Assembly (NCBI GenBank): GCA_030698645.1
Contig: JAUYMV010000258.1
Span: 1 to 7,757, forward strand
DNA length: 7,757 nt
Origin: Mesorhizobium sp.
GTDB taxonomy: Bacteria; Pseudomonadota; Alphaproteobacteria; Rhizobiales; Rhizobiaceae
Direction of reading: 5' to 3'
This document shows, piece by piece, positions 5,758 to 7,757 of this stretch. Numbering within the stretch: position 1 is the first letter of the stretch; the number at the start of each line of letters is the position of its first letter. The translations under genes were made by a program, and so were the position numbers. The notes under the pieces were generated by a model. It was not told the origin of the DNA. It saw only the letters and a program-made list of their open reading frames with translations, and made no database searches.

Positions 5758-7157
5758 TGGACATCGCAGCACTGAAGACGGACATCGCGGGCATCCGCAT
5801 CGAGGAAAACCCGGCGATCGTGCAGCAGAAGAGCCGCGACTTCTACTGGTACAGCCCGGTCCTGAAGCGGCAGCTCGACCATGTCACGGGCGACATCATC
5901 GTCTCGCCGAAGACCGAGGCCGAACTGATCCGCGTGCTGAGGAGCTGCTTCAGGCTCGGCATACCGGTCACCCCGCGCGGCACCGGCACCGGCAATTACG
6001 GTCAGGCGATGCCGCTGTCGGGCGGCGTCGTGCTCAGCCTCGCCGACATGAACGAGATCACGGCGATTTCGCCCGGCCGCGTCGTCTGCGGCGCTGGCGC
6101 CATCATCTCCGATATCGACAAGGCGACGCGGGCGCATTCCGGCCAGGAACTGCGCGTGCATCCCTCGACCGCCAACACGGCGACCATCGGCGGGTTCGTC
6201 GCCGGCGGGTCGGGCGGCGTCGGCTCGATCAAATGGGGGGGCTTGCGCGATTTCGGCAACATCATCCGGCTCCGCGTCGTCACCATGGAGGCCGAGCCGC
6301 GCATCTTGGAACTGACCGGCGAGGACCTGCACAAGGTGACGCATGCCTATGGCACCAACGGCATCATCACCGAGGTCGAGATGCCGCTGACGGCGGCCTA
6401 TGACTGGGTCGACGTCATCGTCGGCTTCGACTCCTTCATGGACGCGGCGCGCTACGGTAACGCTGTCGGCCTGCAGGACGGCCTGCTCACCAAGCTGATC
6501 TCGCCGATCGCGGCGCCCGCGCCGTTCGCCTATTTCAAGCGGCACCAGAAATTCCTGCGCGAGGGGCAGAGCATCTGTCTCGTCACCGTCGCGCCGCACT
6601 CGCTCGACGCCTTCCTGGCCTTCACGCGCCGGCATGGCGGCGAGGTGGTCTTCAACCAGGCGACCGAGGCCGACACCAAGGGCCTGCCGCCGAACTTCGA
6701 GCTGTCGTGGAACCACACGACGCTGCGCGCGCTCAGGATTGATCCGGCGATCACCTATCTTCAGGTGCTCTATCCGTTCCCGCACCAGATGGAGCGCGTC
6801 GAAAAGATCCACCGTCTGATCGGCGACGAGATGATCGGCCATCTCGAATTCGTCCGCTTCGACGGCAACGTCACCTGCTTCGGCCTGCCGATGATCCGCT
6901 TCACGACCGAGGAACGGCTCGACGAGATCATGCGGCTGCACGAGGACAACGGCTGCCCGATCTTCAACGCGCACCGCTACACGCTGGAGGAGGGCGGCAT
7001 GAAGCAGACCGACGAGGTGCAGCTTGCCTTCAAGCGCGAGGCGGACCCGAAGGGCCTGCTCAACCCCGGCAAGATGATCGCCTGGGAAAACCCGGACTAC
7101 GACTACAAAACGGGCAAGGTGTTTCTGTTCAAGGGCCTGCAGGTGACCGGGGCATGA
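5754..7157 (+). CDS. FAD-binding oxidoreductase, VAO/GlcD family
   Basis: 467 residues from the first ATG of an ATGATG pair. Which ATG is used cannot be decided; GGGACAGG at 5745-5752 could serve either. The PCMH-type FAD domain occupies roughly residues 45-230: IVSPKTEAELIRVLRSCF (49-66), PRGTGTGNYG (74-83), then a glycine-rich TIGGFVAGGSGG stretch before WGGLRDFGN. The C-terminus has DPKGLLNPGK (431-440), the usual end motif of glycolate/D-lactate-dehydrogenase-like flavoenzymes. Such enzymes oxidise an alcohol, hydroxy acid or amine using FAD. No iron-sulfur cysteine cluster or signal peptide is present, so it should be a soluble cytoplasmic enzyme. The start overlaps the amidohydrolase stop by 4 nt, and it probably acts on that enzyme's product (inference). 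The exact substrate and electron acceptor are unknown. Confidence 0.92.
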   Translation: MMDIAALKTDIAGIRIEENPAIVQQKSRDFYWYSPVLKRQLDHVTGDIIVSPKTEAELIRVLRSCFRLGIPVTPRGTGTGNYGQAMPLSGGVVLSLADMNEITAISPGRVVCGAGAIISDIDKATRAHSGQELRVHPSTANTATIGGFVAGGSGGVGSIKWGGLRDFGNIIRLRVVTMEAEPRILELTGEDLHKVTHAYGTNGIITEVEMPLTAAYDWVDVIVGFDSFMDAARYGNAVGLQDGLLTKLISPIAAPAPFAYFKRHQKFLREGQSICLVTVAPHSLDAFLAFTRRHGGEVVFNQATEADTKGLPPNFELSWNHTTLRALRIDPAITYLQVLYPFPHQMERVEKIHRLIGDEMIGHLEFVRFDGNVTCFGLPMIRFTTEERLDEIMRLHEDNGCPIFNAHRYTLEEGGMKQTDEVQLAFKREADPKGLLNPGKMIAWENPDYDYKTGKVFLFKGLQVTGA

Positions 7158-7577
7158 GCGTCGGCGTGGCGATAGCCCCGACTTTCTCGTTGTCTTGCCC
7201 GACGAGAACGCCGTCATGCTCGGGCTTGTCCCGAGCATCTACCAACGCCGGCGGGTATGCGCGGCCCCCGCTCGGCCGGTCGCTCATGACCCGCATGCGT
7301 CGGCAGATCCTCGGGACAAGCCCGAGGATGACGCCGCGCGGGCGGAGGCGACCGTTCCTCACTTCCGTTGATTGGCCTCGATGAACGTCCTCGTCCCTCC
7401 CACCTCGACGTCATGCTCGGGCTTGTCCCGAGCATCCATCAATCTCGGCAGATATAGGCGGCCCCCGCTCGGCCGTTCGCCCATGACCCGCATGCGTTGG
7501 CAGATCCTCGGGACAAGCCCGAGGATGACGCCGCGCTGGCGGATGCGACCGTTCCTCACTTCCGATGATCGCGCACC
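7158..7577. other. 420-bp intergenic region made largely of a tandem duplication
   Basis: No credible gene is present. Short open frames here encode the low-complexity peptides that this repeat type produces on either strand. The region is mostly the two 197-bp repeat units, after about 54 unique bases following the oxidoreductase stop. No clear terminator with a T-run follows 7157, and no recognisable promoter or ribosome site precedes the gene at 7578. Confidence 0.7.
7212..7408. repeat. Tandem repeat unit, copy 1 (contains a 120-bp palindromic element and a vestigial gene start)
   Basis: This 197-bp unit aligns without gaps to copy 2 (7409 onwards). By hand count, 164 of the first 185 positions agree, about 89%. 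Inside, 7213-7332 is a 120-bp element with inverted ends: the left end is a hairpin ATGCTCGGG/CCCGAGCAT (7216-7238) and the right end ATCCTCGGG/CCCGAGGAT (7307-7329). The two 27-bp ends are imperfect reverse complements of each other. This element type is widespread between genes in Rhizobiales. The unit also includes non-element DNA and ends with ATGAACGTCCTCGTCC at 7381-7396, a near copy of the true start at 7578. Confidence 0.85.
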
Positions 7578-7593
7578 ATGAAAGTCCTCGTCC
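7409..7593. repeat. Tandem repeat unit, copy 2, running into the quinone-reductase start
   Basis: It matches copy 1 at a constant 197-bp offset. The 120-bp palindromic element lies at 7410-7529, with hairpins at 7413-7435 and 7504-7526. The similarity continues through CCGTTCCTCACTTCCG and past the ATG at 7578 to GTCCTCGTCC (7584-7593), so the first five to six codons of the downstream gene belong to the repeated unit. Confidence 0.85.
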
Positions 7594-7757
7594 TCCACGC
7601 CCATCCCGTCGAGACCAGCTACAATGCCGCGCTGCACCGGCTGATCCTCGAGCGGCTTTCCGCGCGCGGGCACGAGATCGACGACTGCGATCTCTATGCC
7701 GAGGATTTCGATCCGCGCCTGACGCGCGAGGAACGGCTGCATTATCACGACGTCGAC
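7578..7757 (+). CDS. Flavodoxin-fold NAD(P)H dehydrogenase (quinone)-like protein (partial, N-terminus only)
   Basis: 60 codons are visible before the right edge. The start MKVLVLHAHPVETSYNAAL, followed by a helix (HRLILERLSARGHEIDDCDLY) and EDFDPRLTREE, is the pattern of the NQO1/MdaB/KefF-like flavodoxin-fold family. The first strand and HAHP loop bind the FMN or FAD phosphate. These enzymes reduce quinones or other electrophiles with NAD(P)H in the cytoplasm. No purine-rich ribosome site is visible just upstream, because the tandem repeat runs right up to and into the coding sequence. The conserved N-terminus nevertheless fixes the ATG at 7578. Whether it belongs to the same pathway as the upstream genes is uncertain, since 420 bp of repeats lie between. 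Confidence 0.85.
   Translation, partial: MKVLVLHAHPVETSYNAALHRLILERLSARGHEIDDCDLYAEDFDPRLTREERLHYHDVD

Noticed and set aside
7184..7208. TTCTCGT/ACGAGAA stem with an 11-nt loop after the oxidoreductase gene, as a terminator
   Set aside because: A 7-bp A/T-containing stem with a long loop and no following T-run is too weak to call a terminator.
5721..7238. 505-codon open frame on the minus strand opposite the FAD oxidoreductase
   Set aside because: Composition is Arg/Asp/Val/His-rich, as expected for the antisense of a high-GC gene. The plus-strand product has clear FAD-domain motifs.
7154..7384. 76-residue open frame beginning at the oxidoreductase stop (ATGA)
   Set aside because: Almost all of it is translated palindromic repeat. 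Such peptides occur wherever this repeat is found, so it is probably spurious despite the overlapping start.
7372..7581. 69-residue open frame beginning before the decoy start at 7381
   Set aside because: It translates the repeat, and its first codons from 7381 only mimic the downstream gene. It has no independent coding support, although the decoy ATG is reported as a finding.
7212..7593. CRISPR array or transposon with inverted ends
   Set aside because: There are only two units, and the internal DNA is conserved instead of variable, so it is not CRISPR. No transposase, target-site duplication or insertion-sequence terminus was found. It fits a non-coding palindromic repeat plus a tandem duplication.

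Overview
The window looks like chromosomal DNA of a high-GC alphaproteobacterium, most likely Hyphomicrobiales (the Mesorhizobium/Rhizobium side). This rests on the strong G/C bias at third codon positions, the solute-transporter plus catabolic-enzyme content, and two kinds of palindromic intergenic repeat typical of that order. The order is inferred from style; no species marker is present.

Layout. On the minus strand, reading leftwards from 1148, lie a Rid-family protein (765-1148) and a creatininase-family amidohydrolase (709 to beyond the left edge), with a small perfect hairpin between them. A 275-bp divergent control region (1149-1423) separates them from a rightward cluster. It holds a well-formed sigma-54 (-24/-12) promoter facing right and several symmetric, operator-like sequences. 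The rightward genes are a complete NitT/Thi5-type ABC importer: periplasmic binding protein (1424-2422), ATPase (2461-3276, TTG start) and permease (3263-4117). A 332-bp gap with a large composite palindrome (4198-4368) follows. Next come a cytosine-deaminase-like metal-dependent amidohydrolase (4450-5757) and an FAD-dependent VAO/GlcD-type oxidoreductase (5754-7157), whose start overlaps the deaminase stop. A 420-bp gap then carries two tandem copies of a 197-bp unit. Finally the first 60 codons of a flavodoxin-fold NAD(P)H:quinone reductase-like protein (7578 to beyond the right edge) are visible.

How the genes may work together (inference). A small nitrogen-containing, probably cyclic compound is bound in the periplasm and imported. 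It is then deaminated or hydrolysed by the amidohydrolase, oxidised by the FAD enzyme, and possibly opened by the creatininase-family hydrolase. The Rid protein may handle a reactive enamine/imine or carbamate-like intermediate. The sigma-54 promoter suggests that expression is tied to nitrogen status or to a dedicated enhancer-binding activator. The substrate cannot be read from the sequence. Departures from CodA at two substrate-contact positions argue against plain cytosine, and the Rid protein lacks the arginine needed for classical RidA imine hydrolysis. The most unusual DNA structure is the tandem duplication before the last gene: it appears to have copied that gene's own start and first five to six codons, leaving a decoy start about 200 bp upstream.
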